Assembly: GCF_004016515.1 (NCBI RefSeq)
Contig: NZ_SACT01000001.1
Coordinates: forward strand, 248,001 to 312,000
Direction of reading: 5' to 3'
Length of the DNA: 64,000 nt
Source: Rubrivivax albus
GTDB taxonomy: Bacteria; Pseudomonadota; Gammaproteobacteria; Burkholderiales; Burkholderiaceae_C
In this document: positions 28,536 through 39,691 of the stretch, piece by piece
Layout: each line of letters starts with the position of its first letter
Position numbering within the stretch: position 1 is the stretch's first letter
Notes under the pieces: generated by a model
Told to the model about the DNA's origin: nothing
The model's database searches: none
What the model saw: only the letters and a program-made list of their open reading frames with translations
Program-made: the position numbers and the translations under genes

Positions 28536-29012
28536 TCAGCTGCGCGGTTCGCTGGTCGTGGTCGGCGGTGCCTTGGTCACACGCACCTTGCCGCCGGTGG
28601 ACACCAGGATCACCGGGTCGCCCGGCTGAAGGTTCTCGTCGCCCTTGGCTTGCACGATGGCGCGGCGCTCGCCGTTCTTGAGCTGGACGAGGATCTCCAG
28701 CGCGTCCTCGCGGGTGGAACTGCGCTCGACGGCGTTGCCGATCACGCCGCCGACCACCGCCCCGATGACGCCCAGCGCCACCGATTCGCGGCTGTTGCCG
28801 CGCGATGCGCCGGCGATGCCCCCCACCACGCCGCCCGCAGTGGCACCGACGCCGGACTGGGTGCCGTCGACGGTCACGGACCGGACGGACAGCACGGTGG
28901 CGTCCGTCACAGTGGACAGGCGCTGAGCGTCACCCCGCTGGATCACGTCGGGGCTGGTGGTGGTGCAGGCGGCCAGGGCGACCACGGTCAGGGCAAGCAG
29001 CAGGCGTTTCAT
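28536..29012 (-). CDS. Glycine-zipper (17 kDa antigen / SlyB-like) lipoprotein
   Basis: 158 aa. Lipobox-type signal (LTVVALAACTTT; Cys at ~15). The centre is a glycine-zipper helix pair, GVGATAGGVVGGIAGASRG then VALGVIGAVVGGVIGNAVE, as in outer-membrane SlyB/Rickettsia 17 kDa antigen proteins. A C-terminal beta region (EILVQLKNGERRAIVQ, PGDPVILVSTGGKVRV) follows. Probably structural in the outer membrane. The ATG at 29012 gives the signal peptide; longer open frames do not. Confidence 0.88.
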   Translation of the reverse strand: MKRLLLALTVVALAACTTTSPDVIQRGDAQRLSTVTDATVLSVRSVTVDGTQSGVGATAGGVVGGIAGASRGNSRESVALGVIGAVVGGVIGNAVERSSTREDALEILVQLKNGERRAIVQAKGDENLQPGDPVILVSTGGKVRVTKAPPTTTSEPRS

Positions 29013-29153
29013 GTCGGTCCTCCAGGGCAGCGCAACGTCATTGTGGCCCCGATGGTGCACCGGCAGGCTGTGAAGAAATGTGCCGGCGCGCAAAGTGACG
29101 TGAATGTCCGACCGGGGACGCGCCCTGTCGGGCGCCGCCCGCTTCTCACCCTT

Positions 29154-29711
29154 TCAGCCGTGCAGTCGGCTCGTGCGCGGCACCGAGGCGAGCAGGAACT
29201 CCATCTGGTCGGCCAGGATGCGGCGGCCGCGCAGGATCATGTCCTCGTGCAGGCTGGGCACATAGGGCAGGTAGAGCAGCGTCATGTGCGCCTCTTCGGG
29301 CATCCGGCTGCCCTTGTGGCCATTGCAGGCCTTGCAGGCGGTGATGCAGTTCATCCAGGTGTCCTGCCCGCCTCGTGACACGGGCACGATGTGCTCGCGG
29401 GTCAGGTCCTCGAAGGCAAAGCGCCCACCGCAGTAAGCGCACACATTGCGATCGCGCACGAAGAGCTTGGGGTTGCTCAGCGTGGGCACGGTCCGCCAAG
29501 CCCGGCTGGGCACCACACCGCGGACGGCGATGATGGGGTGGACCTCGATGCGCGACTGCAGGCCGGTGCTGCGCTGGATGCCGCCGCGCATCACGCGGCA
29601 GGCCTCGCCCAGGGTCCAGGCGACGCTGTCGCACGCATACAGCACCGCGGCTTCACGGGTGCTGATCCAGGCCTGGGGACGGCCCGACACGTCGAGCTGC
29701 AGCACATCCAT
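29154..29711 (-). CDS. HNH endonuclease-domain protein
   Basis: 185 aa. An N-terminal domain (VLQLDVSGRPQAWISTREAAVLYACD) precedes an HNH nuclease in the C-terminal half: CAYCG, EHIVPVSRGGQDTWMNCITACKACNGHKG, giving paired CxxC zinc ligands and catalytic His/Asn. This stand-alone type is frequent in Proteobacteria and not tied to a phage; its job is unknown. The ATG at 29711 is the family-like start; the frame is open further upstream. Confidence 0.85.
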   Translation of the reverse strand: MDVLQLDVSGRPQAWISTREAAVLYACDSVAWTLGEACRVMRGGIQRSTGLQSRIEVHPIIAVRGVVPSRAWRTVPTLSNPKLFVRDRNVCAYCGGRFAFEDLTREHIVPVSRGGQDTWMNCITACKACNGHKGSRMPEEAHMTLLYLPYVPSLHEDMILRGRRILADQMEFLLASVPRTSRLHG

Positions 29712-29866
29712 CACGGCGTAGCGTACTGCAAATGCCGTGCCGGCTTCAATCTCCCCGCTGGGTTTCCAGGGCATCCCCCGCGGTTCACCGGGTCGACATC
29801 TAGACGTGCGACCCTAGAAATCACACGGATTTGACACGGCGCTGGACACGCGGATCTGCAAAATAG

Positions 29867-29880
29867 AACGAACGTTCGTT
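29867..29880. promoter_or_regulatory. Perfect 14-base palindrome, probable TetR operator
   Basis: AACGAACGTTCGTT is identical to its reverse complement. It ends 10 bases before the GTG of the TetR gene. A TTGACA -35-like element lies at 29831-29836; no good -10 was found at standard spacing. The position suits autorepression and control of the downstream beta-oxidation genes. Confidence 0.7.
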
Positions 29881-29890
29881 TTCTTGCGCC

Positions 29891-30550
29891 GTGTCCACCT
29901 CACCGATCTCCCCCCGTCCCCTGCAGAAGGGCCAGCAGACCCGCGCCGCCATCCTGGATGCGGCGCTGGGCATGGCGTCGCACATGGGGCTGGAGGGCCT
30001 GTCCATCGGGGCGCTGGCCGAGGTGACCGGCATGAGCAAATCGGGCGTCTTCGCCCATTTCGGCTCGCGCGAAGAACTGCAGATCTCCGTCATCCGCGAG
30101 TACCACGCGCGCTTCGAGGAAGAGGTCTTCTTCCCCGCCATCCGCGAGGAGCGTGGCCTGCCGCGCCTGAGCGCGCTGTTCGAGAACTGGGTCCGACGCG
30201 TGTCGGTGGAACTCGATTCCGGGTGCATCTACATCAGCGGCGCGGTGGAGTTCGACGACCGGCCCGGCCCGGTGCGCGACGCGCTGGCCTCGATGGTCCG
30301 CGCCTGGCACGCGGCACTGGAACGCGCGATCCGCCAGGCGATCGAAGCGAACCAACTTCGCCCCGACACCGACCCGCTGCAGATGCTGTTCGAGATCCAC
30401 GGCCTGATCCTGGCCCTGCACCACGACGCGCGCTTCCTGCGCAACCCCGGCACGCTGGACCGCGCGCGCCGCGGCTTCGCGCGCGTCGTGGCCGACTACC
30501 AGACCGCTGCGTCCACCTCCCCGTCTTCCGCTTCGCTTCCTCAGGAGTAG
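29891..30550 (+). CDS. TetR-family transcriptional regulator
   Basis: 219 aa. The N-terminal helix-turn-helix (TRAAILDAALGMASHMGLEGLSIGALAEVTGMSKSGVFAHFGSREEL, residues ~17-60) is typical. The C-terminal ligand domain is helical and family-specific. GTG start with no visible Shine-Dalgarno; the operator palindrome lies directly before it. It is 3 bases upstream of an acyl-CoA dehydrogenase, so a fatty acyl-CoA is the likely ligand class. Confidence 0.92.
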   Translation: MSTSPISPRPLQKGQQTRAAILDAALGMASHMGLEGLSIGALAEVTGMSKSGVFAHFGSREELQISVIREYHARFEEEVFFPAIREERGLPRLSALFENWVRRVSVELDSGCIYISGAVEFDDRPGPVRDALASMVRAWHAALERAIRQAIEANQLRPDTDPLQMLFEIHGLILALHHDARFLRNPGTLDRARRGFARVVADYQTAASTSPSSASLPQE

Positions 30551-30553
30551 TCC

Positions 30554-32344
<1,791 letters not shown>

Positions 32345-32355
32345 GGAGACACCCG

Positions 32356-32796
32356 ATGCGCAAGCACCTGACCGCCCTGCTGCTCAGCCTGGCCGCGCCC
32401 CTGGCGCTGGCGCAGGCCACGCCCGTGGGCCTGTGGAAGACCATCGACGACGAGACGAAGACCGAGAAGTCCTACGTGCGCATCGTCGAGCAGGGCGGCG
32501 TGCTCGTCGGCCGCATCGAGAAGCTCATCAACCCGCCCAAGGCCGACCCGGTGTGCGACGCCTGCACCGATGCGCGCAAGGGTCAGCCCATCATCGGCAT
32601 GACCATCCTGGAAGGCGTGAAGAAGAGCGACAGCGAGGAGACCGTCTGGGACGGCGGTGTCATCCTCGACCCCAACAACGGCAAGACCTACAAGGTGCGC
32701 CTGTCGCCCAAGAGTGGCGGCAAGGCCCTGGACGTGCGCGGCTACATCGGCATGCCGCTGCTGGGCCGCACCCAGACCTGGCAACGCGCCGAATGA
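32356..32796 (+). CDS. Exported DUF2147 protein
   Basis: 146 aa. A signal peptide (LTALLLSLAAPLALA) is followed by the DUF2147 pattern GLWKTIDDETKTEKSYVRIVE, GRIEKLINP, GMTILEGVK, WDGGVILDPNNGKTYK and a C-terminal VRGYIGMPLLGRTQTWQR. Lipocalin-like beta structure is likely. Probably periplasmic. Found embedded between dehydrogenase and hydratase genes of beta-oxidation, so a link with lipid or acyl handling is inferred, not shown. Confidence 0.88.
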   Translation: MRKHLTALLLSLAAPLALAQATPVGLWKTIDDETKTEKSYVRIVEQGGVLVGRIEKLINPPKADPVCDACTDARKGQPIIGMTILEGVKKSDSEETVWDGGVILDPNNGKTYKVRLSPKSGGKALDVRGYIGMPLLGRTQTWQRAE

Positions 32797-32813
32797 CTTT
32801 CCCTGGAGAACCC

Positions 32814-35210
32814 ATGAACCGATTCCATGTCCGCAAGGTCGCCGTGCTCGGCGCCGGCGTGATGGGCGCGCAGATCGCCGCCCAGCTCGTGAACTGCAAG
32901 GTGCCGGTGGTGCTGTTCGACCTGCCGGCCAAGGAGGGCCCGAAGAACGGCATCGCCCTGCGCGCGATCGACAACCTGAAGAAGCTCAAGCCCGCGCCGC
33001 TGGGTGTGGCGGCCGACGCGGCGTTGATCCAGCCGGCCAACTACGAGGAGCACCTGGATCTGCTGGCCGGCTGCGACCTCGTCATCGAGGCCATCGCCGA
33101 GCGCATGGACTGGAAGCTGGACCTGTACACCAGGATCGCGCCGGCGCTGAACCCGGCCGCCATCGTGGCCAGCAACACCTCGGGCCTGTCGATCACCAAG
33201 CTGAGCGAGGCGCTGCCCCAGAGCATCCGCCCACGCTTCTGCGGCATCCACTTCTTCAACCCGCCGCGCTACATGAGCCTGGTGGAGCTGATCCCGACGC
33301 CGGCGACGATGCCCGACATCCTCGACCAGCTCGAGAGCTTCGTCACCACCGCGGTGGGCAAGAGCGTGGTGCGCGCCAAGGACACGCCCAACTTCGTGGC
33401 CAACCGCGTTGGCATCGCCGGCATGCTGGCCACGATCAAGGAAGCCGAAAACTTCGGCCTGTCGTACGACGTCGTCGACGACCTCACGGGCAAGAAGATG
33501 GGCCGCGCCAGCAGCGGCACCTTCCGCACCGCCGACGTGGTGGGCCTGGACACGATGGCCCACGTCATCAAGACGCTGCAGGACAACCTGAAGGACGACC
33601 CCTTCTACGCCAGCTACGCCACGCCGGCGGTGCTGGGCAAGCTGATCGAGCAGGGCGCGCTGGGCCAGAAGAGCGGCGCCGGCTTCTACAAGAAGGTGGG
33701 CAAGGACATCCTGCGCCTCGACCCCGCCAGTGGTGAGTACGTCAAGGGTGGTGCCAAGGCCGACCCGCTGGTCGACCGCATCCTGAAGAAGCCCGCGGCC
33801 GAGCGCCTGAAGCTGCTGCGCGAGAGCAGCCACCCGCAGGCGCAGTTCCTGTGGGCCATCTTGCGCGACAGCTTCCACTACGTGGCCGTGCACCTGCACG
33901 ACATCGCCGACAGCGCGCGCGACGTGGACTTCGCCATGCGCTGGGGCTTCGGCATGAAGCAGGGCCCGTTCGAGCTCTGGCAGGAGGCCGGCTGGGCCCA
34001 GGTGGCGCAGTGGGTGAAGGAGGACATCGACGCCGGCAAGGCGCTGTCCAGCGCGCCGCTGCCGGCCTGGGTGTTCGACGGCCCGGTGGCCGCCGCCGGC
34101 GGCGTGCACCGGTCTGAAGGTTCGTGGAGCGCCGCCACCGCGCGCTGGGTGGCGCGCAGCACGCTGCCGGTCTACGCGCGCCAGCACTTCCCCGAGGCCG
34201 TGCTGGGCAGCGGCGCCGCGGCCCCGCTGAAGAGCGGCACCGAGGAGTTCGCCAACGACGAGATCCGCGTGTGGAGCCTGGACGGCGAGGTGCTGATCGC
34301 CAGCATCACCGCCAAGCTGCACCTGATCAGCCCGGCGGTCACCGAGGGCCTGCTGAAGGCGGTGGAGATCGCCGAGGCGAAGTACCAGGGCCTGGTGATC
34401 TGGTCGCCCGACGACGTGTTCTCCGCCGGTGCCAACCTGGAGTCGCTGCTGCCGGTGTTCATGAAGCTCGGCGCCAAGGGCATCGCGCCGGAGGAGAAGA
34501 AGCTGCAGGACGCGATGCTGCGCATCCGCTACGCCCAGGTGCCGGTGTTGGCCGCGATGCGCGGCCTGGCGCTGGGCGGCGGCTGCGAACTGGCCGTGCA
34601 CTGCGCGCGCCGCGTGGCGCACCTGGAGAGCTACGTCGGCCTGGTGGAGGTGGGCGTGGGCCTGATCCCCGGCGGCGGCGGCCTGGCCTACATCGCACGC
34701 CGCGCGGCCGAGATGGCCGCCGCCGGCAACGCCAAGGCCGACCTGCTGCAATTCCTGACCGACGGCTTCACCAGCGCCGCGATGGCCAAGGTGGCTACCA
34801 GCGCCATCGAAGCCCGCGCCAGCGGCTGGCTGCTGTGGGACGACGTGATCGTGCCGCACAAGGACGAGCTGCTGTTCGTCGCCATCGCGCAGGCCAAGGC
34901 CATGTCGGCCTCCGGCTACCGCCCGCCGCACAAGGCGCTGTTCCCGGTGGCCGGCCGCAACGCCCGAGCCACCATCACGGGCCAGCTGGTGAACCTGCGC
35001 GACGGCGGCTTTGCCAGCGCGCACGACTTCCACATCGCCAGCCTGATCGCCGACGTGGTGTGCGGTGGCGACGTGGACGCCGGCTCGCTGGTGAACGAGG
35101 AATACCTGATGACGCTGGAGCGCAAGCACTTCTGCGGCCTGCTCGAGCACCCCAAGACCCAGGAACGCATCATGGGCATGCTGCAGACCGGCAAGCCGGT
35201 GCGCAACTGA
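32814..35210 (+). CDS. Bifunctional 3-hydroxyacyl-CoA dehydrogenase / enoyl-CoA hydratase
   Basis: 798 aa, FadB-like activities in reverse order: dehydrogenase first, crotonase second. NAD loop VAVLGAGVMGAQIAAQL at residues ~8-24; IVASNTSGLSITKLSE; GIHFFNPPRYMSLVELI; KDTPNFVANRVG. The crotonase region begins around residue 480; LALGGGCELAVHC and GLVEVGVGLIPGGGG carry the oxyanion loop and a catalytic Glu. This layout is common in Burkholderiales and Pseudomonas FadB2-like proteins. Followed 14 bases later by the thiolase. Confidence 0.94.
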   Translation: MNRFHVRKVAVLGAGVMGAQIAAQLVNCKVPVVLFDLPAKEGPKNGIALRAIDNLKKLKPAPLGVAADAALIQPANYEEHLDLLAGCDLVIEAIAERMDWKLDLYTRIAPALNPAAIVASNTSGLSITKLSEALPQSIRPRFCGIHFFNPPRYMSLVELIPTPATMPDILDQLESFVTTAVGKSVVRAKDTPNFVANRVGIAGMLATIKEAENFGLSYDVVDDLTGKKMGRASSGTFRTADVVGLDTMAHVIKTLQDNLKDDPFYASYATPAVLGKLIEQGALGQKSGAGFYKKVGKDILRLDPASGEYVKGGAKADPLVDRILKKPAAERLKLLRESSHPQAQFLWAILRDSFHYVAVHLHDIADSARDVDFAMRWGFGMKQGPFELWQEAGWAQVAQWVKEDIDAGKALSSAPLPAWVFDGPVAAAGGVHRSEGSWSAATARWVARSTLPVYARQHFPEAVLGSGAAAPLKSGTEEFANDEIRVWSLDGEVLIASITAKLHLISPAVTEGLLKAVEIAEAKYQGLVIWSPDDVFSAGANLESLLPVFMKLGAKGIAPEEKKLQDAMLRIRYAQVPVLAAMRGLALGGGCELAVHCARRVAHLESYVGLVEVGVGLIPGGGGLAYIARRAAEMAAAGNAKADLLQFLTDGFTSAAMAKVATSAIEARASGWLLWDDVIVPHKDELLFVAIAQAKAMSASGYRPPHKALFPVAGRNARATITGQLVNLRDGGFASAHDFHIASLIADVVCGGDVDAGSLVNEEYLMTLERKHFCGLLEHPKTQERIMGMLQTGKPVRN

Positions 35211-35224
35211 TCGGAGCGACGAAC

Positions 35225-36421
35225 ATGACTCAACTTCAAGACGCCTACATCGTCGCCGCCACGCGCACCCCGATCGGCAAGAGCGGCCGCGGCTACTTCC
35301 GCAACACGCGCCCCGACGACCTGCTGGTCGCCGCGGTGAAGCACGCGATGAGCCAGGTGCCCAGCCTGGACCCGAAGGCGATCGAGGATTCGATCATCGG
35401 CTGCAGCTTCCCCGAGGGCGAGCAGGGCATGAACATGGCCCGCGTGGCCATGGTGCTGGCCGGCCTGCCACATTCGGTGGGCGGGGCCACCGTCAACCGC
35501 TTCTGCGCCAGCGGCCTGACGGCCATCCAGATGGCTGCCGACCGCATCCGCACCGGCCAGGCCGACGTGCTGATCGCCGGCGGCGCGGAGAGCATGAGCC
35601 TGGTGCCGATGACCGGCAACAAGCCCAGCTTCAACCCCGAGGTGTTCGCGCGCGACGAGAACATCGGCCTGGCCTACGGCATGGGCATGACGGCGGAGAA
35701 GGTGGCCGCGCAGTGGAAGGTCTCGCGCGAGGACCAGGACGCGTTCGCGCTGCAGTCGCACCAGCGCGCGCTGGCCGCCATCGCCGCCGGCGAGTTCGCC
35801 GACGAGATGACGCCGGTCACCGTGACCAGCCGCACGCCGGACCTCGCCAGCGGCGAGGTGGTCGCCAAAAGCCGCACGGTGGAGATCGACGAAGGCCCGC
35901 GCGTGGACACCACGCTCGAAGGCCTGGGCAAGCTGCGCCCGGTGTTCGCTGCCAAGGGCAGCGTCACCGCCGGCAACAGCAGCCAGACCAGTGACGGCGC
36001 CGGTGCGCTGATCCTGGCCAGCGAGAAGGCCGTGAAGACCTTCGGCCTGACGCCGCTGGCGCGTTTCGTCAGCTTTGCCGCGCGCGGCGTGCCGCCGCAC
36101 ATCATGGGCATCGGCCCCATCGAGGCCATTCCGGCTGCGCTGCGCTACGCAGGCCTGAGCCAGGAGCAGATGGACTGGATCGAGCTCAACGAGGCCTTCG
36201 CCGCGCAGTCGCTGGCGGTGATGAACGAGCTCAAGCTCGACCCGGCCAAGGTCAACCCGATGGGCGGCGCCATCGCCCTGGGCCACCCGCTGGGGGCCAC
36301 CGGTGCGATCCGTGCCGCGACGACGATTCATGCGCTGCGCCGCAAGAATCTGAAGTACGGCATGGTCACGATGTGCGTGGGCATGGGCCAGGGCGCCGCC
36401 GGCATCTTCGAAAGGGTGTGA
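35225..36421 (+). CDS. Acetyl-CoA acyltransferase (thiolase)
   Basis: Thiolytic cleavage of 3-ketoacyl-CoA. 398 aa. Nucleophilic Cys in [13 protein letters not shown], His in [15 protein letters not shown], second Cys in [16 protein letters not shown], plus [12 protein letters not shown]. The start is [19 protein letters not shown]; the frame is open upstream only as a shadow. Completes the beta-oxidation set with its upstream partner. Confidence 0.95.
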   Translation: MTQLQDAYIVAATRTPIGKSGRGYFRNTRPDDLLVAAVKHAMSQVPSLDPKAIEDSIIGCSFPEGEQGMNMARVAMVLAGLPHSVGGATVNRFCASGLTAIQMAADRIRTGQADVLIAGGAESMSLVPMTGNKPSFNPEVFARDENIGLAYGMGMTAEKVAAQWKVSREDQDAFALQSHQRALAAIAAGEFADEMTPVTVTSRTPDLASGEVVAKSRTVEIDEGPRVDTTLEGLGKLRPVFAAKGSVTAGNSSQTSDGAGALILASEKAVKTFGLTPLARFVSFAARGVPPHIMGIGPIEAIPAALRYAGLSQEQMDWIELNEAFAAQSLAVMNELKLDPAKVNPMGGAIALGHPLGATGAIRAATTIHALRRKNLKYGMVTMCVGMGQGAAGIFERV

Positions 36422-36423
36422 CC

Positions 36424-37209
36424 ATGAGTGAGTACATCAAGACCGCCACGCTCAACGGCGTTGCCACGATCGAGATCGCACGCCCGGAGAAGAAGAACGC
36501 GCTGACGGTCGCGATGTACCAGGCCATGGCCGACGCGCTGCGCGCCGCCGCGGCCGACGGTGCCGTGCGGGCGGTGCTGATCACCGGCCAGCCGAGCATC
36601 TTCACCTCGGGCAACGACATCGAGGACTTCATGGCGCGTCCGCCGGGCGCCGGCGGCAGCGCCACCGAGGAGGCGCCGGTGTTCCAGTTCATGAAGGCGC
36701 TGCTGGAGATCGACAAGCCGGTGGTGGCCGGCGTCACCGGCGCGGCCATCGGCATCGGCACGACGATGCTGCTGCACTGCGATTTCGTCTACGTGGCCGA
36801 CGACGCCCGCCTGGCGATGCCCTTCGTCGGCCTGGGCCTGGTGCCGGAGTACGCCTCCAGCCTGCTGGTGCCGCAGCTGATGGGCCCGCGCCGTGCGGCG
36901 GAGAAGCTGCTGCTGGGCGACCCCTTCACCGGCGAGCAGGCGGTGGAGTGCGGCATCGCCAACGCCGTGCTGCCGGCTGGCGAAGTGGCGCTGCACGCCC
37001 GCCGCGTGGCCGAGCGCTTCAACGCGCTGCCGCCGGGCGCGGTGCGCGAGGCCAAGCGCCTGATGCGCGGGCCGCAGCGCGAGCAGGTGCTGAAGGTCAT
37101 CGCCGAGGAAGGCGCGCTGTTCAGCGCGCGACTGCGCAGCCCGGAGGCGATGGAGGCCTTCCAGGCCTTCTTCCAGAAGCGCGCGCCGGACTTCTCCAAG
37201 TTCTCCTGA
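36424..37209 (+). CDS. Enoyl-CoA hydratase/isomerase family protein
   Basis: 261-aa single-domain crotonase. ARPEKKNALTVAMYQAM, ITGQPSIFTSGNDIEDFM (oxyanion loop), VAGVTGAAIGIGTTMLLHCDFVY and GLGLVPEYASSLLVPQLMG. The catalytic Glu of hydratases is not obvious at every position, so an isomerase role is possible. Starts 2 bases after the thiolase stop. Confidence 0.9.
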   Translation: MSEYIKTATLNGVATIEIARPEKKNALTVAMYQAMADALRAAAADGAVRAVLITGQPSIFTSGNDIEDFMARPPGAGGSATEEAPVFQFMKALLEIDKPVVAGVTGAAIGIGTTMLLHCDFVYVADDARLAMPFVGLGLVPEYASSLLVPQLMGPRRAAEKLLLGDPFTGEQAVECGIANAVLPAGEVALHARRVAERFNALPPGAVREAKRLMRGPQREQVLKVIAEEGALFSARLRSPEAMEAFQAFFQKRAPDFSKFS

Positions 37210-37222
37210 ATCGCCGGCGCCG

Positions 37223-37957
37223 ATGTCGCTCGCGCTGAAACTGGCCCTGTCGCCGCTGCTGGCGGCGCAGGCGCTGCACGCGCGGCGTTCGGTGCCGGTG
37301 CTGCCGGAGCCGCCCGGGCCGCGCAGTGGCGCGGTCGGCAGCGGTCCACCGCTGCGCCTGCTGGTGATCGGCGATTCGTCGGCGGCCGGCGTGGGCGTGC
37401 AGCGCCAGTCCCAGGCGCTGGCCGGGCCGCTGGCCCGTCGTGTGGCTGAAGCCACCGGGACCCGCGTGCACTGGCGGCTGCTGGCGCGAAGTGGCGTCAC
37501 CAGCGCGCAGGCGATGGACCTGCTGCGCGGCGAAGGTCCGGTGCAGGCCGACCTGGCCATCGTCGTCACCGGTGTCAATGACGTGGTGGAGCAGGTGCCG
37601 TCGCACCGCGCGGTGCGCGCGCGCGAAGCCCTGACCGACGAGTTGCGCAACCGCTGCGGTGTGCGCCACGTGGTCTTCGCGCCGCTGCCACCCGTGCACC
37701 AGTTCCCCGGTCTGCCGCGGCCCCTGCGCTGGATTGCCGGTGCCGACGCCCGCCGGCACGATCGTGCGCTGGCCGAGTGGGTCACCCGCCGCAGCGACGT
37801 CTCGCATGCCGACTGGGGCCTGCAGCTCAACCGCGGCGTAATGGCCGAGGACGGGTTCCACCCGGGTGCACCGGCCTACCGCCAGTGTGCGACCATGCTG
37901 GCGCGGCACGTGGCCGAGGTGGTCTGGCCGCGACTCGGAGGCACACGCACGTCATGA
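37223..37957 (+). CDS. SGNH-type hydrolase
   Basis: 244 aa. Block I LLVIGDSSAAGVGVQ carries the nucleophilic Ser; the Gly and Asn blocks (ARSGVTSAQ; VVTGVNDVVEQV) and the C-terminal DGFHPGAPAYRQ (Asp/His) complete an SGNH/GDSL esterase site. The N-terminus (LALKLALSPLLAAQALHAR) may anchor it in the membrane. Probably an acyl-ester or thioesterase in the operon; substrate unknown. Stop overlaps the next ATG. Confidence 0.88.
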   Translation: MSLALKLALSPLLAAQALHARRSVPVLPEPPGPRSGAVGSGPPLRLLVIGDSSAAGVGVQRQSQALAGPLARRVAEATGTRVHWRLLARSGVTSAQAMDLLRGEGPVQADLAIVVTGVNDVVEQVPSHRAVRAREALTDELRNRCGVRHVVFAPLPPVHQFPGLPRPLRWIAGADARRHDRALAEWVTRRSDVSHADWGLQLNRGVMAEDGFHPGAPAYRQCATMLARHVAEVVWPRLGGTRTS

Positions 37958-38787
37958 CCCGCACCCTGCACGGCAAGACCCTGTTCATCACCGGCGGCAG
38001 CCGGGGCATCGGCCAGGCGATCGCCGTGCGTGCGGCGGCCGATGGCGCCAACGTCGTGCTCGTGGCCAAGACCACCGAGCCCAACCCCAAGCTGCCGGGC
38101 ACGCTCTACAGCGCTGCCGAGGCGGTGGAAGCCGCCGGCGGCCAGGCCCTACCCATCCCCTGCGACATCCGCGACGAGACCGCCGTGGCGGCCGCAGTGA
38201 CCGCGGCCGTCGAGCGCTTCGGCGGCATCGACATCCTGGTCAACAACGCCAGCGCCATCAGCCTGACGCCGACGCCAGCCACGCCGATGAAGCGGTTCGA
38301 CCTGATGTTCGGCGTCAACGTGCGCGGCACCTACTGCTGCACGCAGGCCTGCCTGCCGGCGCTGACGGCCAGCGCCCAGGCCGGGCGGGCGCCGCAGGTG
38401 CTGAACCTGTCGCCGCCGTTGTCCATGCGGGCGCACTGGTTCAAGGACCACACGGCCTACACGATGGCCAAGTACGGCATGAGCATGTGCACGCTGGGCC
38501 ATGCGGCGGAGTTCGCGCCGCTGGGTATCGCCGTCAACAGCCTGTGGCCGCGCACGGCCATCGCCACCGCCGCGTTGCAGATGATCCCGGGGGTGGACAC
38601 CGCCAAGTGCCGCACCCCGGAGATCATGGCCGATGCGGCGCACGTGCTCCTGACGATGGCGCCGGCGCCGACGGGTCAGTTCCTGATCGACGACAGCCTG
38701 TTGGCCGAGCATGGGGTCACCGACTTCGACGGCTATGCCGTGGTGCCGGGAACGAGTGATCTGATGTTGGACTTTTTTGTAGATTGA
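37954..38787 (+). CDS. HSDL2-like short-chain dehydrogenase/reductase
   Basis: 277 aa. NAD(P) loop FITGGSRGIGQAIAVRAAADG, NNASAI, and catalytic YTMAKYGMSM (YxxxK). VLNLSPPLSMRAHWFKDHTAYTMAKYG-like order (listed here in parts: NLSPPLSM, HWFKDHTAY) and NSLWPRTAIATAALQ match the HSDL2 subgroup, associated with fatty-acid and peroxisomal lipid metabolism in eukaryotes. ATGA overlap with the hydrolase. Probably last gene of the operon. Confidence 0.92.
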   Translation: MTRTLHGKTLFITGGSRGIGQAIAVRAAADGANVVLVAKTTEPNPKLPGTLYSAAEAVEAAGGQALPIPCDIRDETAVAAAVTAAVERFGGIDILVNNASAISLTPTPATPMKRFDLMFGVNVRGTYCCTQACLPALTASAQAGRAPQVLNLSPPLSMRAHWFKDHTAYTMAKYGMSMCTLGHAAEFAPLGIAVNSLWPRTAIATAALQMIPGVDTAKCRTPEIMADAAHVLLTMAPAPTGQFLIDDSLLAEHGVTDFDGYAVVPGTSDLMLDFFVD

Positions 38788-38847
38788 GTCCGTCACGGGA
38801 CTGTCGAAACAGTTGCCAGTCAGCGACCCGACAGCCGGCGCCAGCAG

Positions 38848-38865
38848 CCCCCGCAGGTGCGGGGG
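38848..38865 (+). repeat. Perfect GC-rich hairpin in the gap before the Cys-rich gene
   Basis: CCCCCGCA (38848-38855) and TGCGGGGG (38858-38865) form a stem, followed by AAAGG. It lies 60 bases after the SDR stop and about 140 bases before the next gene. It may terminate the beta-oxidation operon or fold in the leader of the next one. The rest of this 219-base gap holds no ORF or riboswitch I recognise. Confidence 0.45.
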
Positions 38866-39006
38866 AAAGGCCGAGGATTCAGTCACGACAGGCAGATAGG
38901 CGCGCCCTCAGGGCTATCCGGGGTACCCGGCAAGCTTTATGCTTTACCTTGTTCGAGAAGGCCATCGCGCGCCAGTGCGGTGGGCCGTGCATCATCCGAG
39001 GCAGCC

Positions 39007-39639
39007 ATGAATCATTCCCAGCACGACCCCATTCCCGAGTCCACCCCGGCCGAGCAGCCGGCGCCGGCCGACGGCCTGGCGTCCGCGTCGCGTCGCCGCG
39101 GCCTGCTGCGCGGGCTGTCGGCCGGCGCCGCCATCTCCGGCGCCGCGTTGCCGATGGCCGCGCTGGCCACCGGCGGCCGCAAAAGCTGTTTCCACAAGGA
39201 CACGCCGCACAAGAAGTGCAAGGCGACTGTGTCCGGCATGCACTCCGTGATTGCGTCCAACCAGGTCAACGACTGGCCGGAATCGCCGGGCAAGCATTGC
39301 TCGCATTACCAGAACCGGTACAACTGGCCCAAGGACGGTGGCGGCGAGTATTGCAAGGGCGTCAACGGCACGAAGTTCCGGCGCAACGCGCTGTACAAGC
39401 AGGTGTTCAACTGCGGCGGTGGTGGCTACAACGACAAGACCATCGGCGAGATCATGGACAACCAGTACAACTGTCCGCAGCGCCACTGGCTCACCGCCTG
39501 CCTGAACGCTACCAAGTACGAGTACAGCAGCGTGCCGTTCAGCTACTCGCCGCACGAGGTCTGTGTGCTGCACAACGATTCCTCGCGCAACCTGGACGCG
39601 CAGACCTTCTTCCGCTACTACCAGGAAAACTACTACTGA
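39007..39639 (+). CDS. Cys-rich exported protein with Tat-type signal
   Basis: 210 aa, family not recognised. An N-terminal polar stretch, then SRRRGLLRGLSAGAAISGAALPMAALA (shown here as RRRGLLRGL plus hydrophobic run), resembling a twin-arginine signal. The ~150-residue mature part has eight Cys, many Tyr/Trp/Asn, a glycine run (NCGGGGYNDKT) and an aromatic tail FFRYYQENYY. GAGG precedes the ATG by ~6 bases. It sits 52 bases before the PqqD-like gene, so it is a candidate substrate or partner of the downstream module. Even Cys count suggests disulfides. Confidence 0.75.
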   Translation: MNHSQHDPIPESTPAEQPAPADGLASASRRRGLLRGLSAGAAISGAALPMAALATGGRKSCFHKDTPHKKCKATVSGMHSVIASNQVNDWPESPGKHCSHYQNRYNWPKDGGGEYCKGVNGTKFRRNALYKQVFNCGGGGYNDKTIGEIMDNQYNCPQRHWLTACLNATKYEYSSVPFSYSPHEVCVLHNDSSRNLDAQTFFRYYQENYY

Positions 39640-39691
39640 CCGCTGCGGGAGCGCACATTCCGTGCGTTCCTGAGCGATCGGTACGGTGCAC

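Noticed and set aside
38788..39006. Possible riboswitch or short RiPP precursor before the Cys-rich gene
   Set aside because: A hairpin is present, but no known riboswitch core or small ORF with a ribosome site was recognised.
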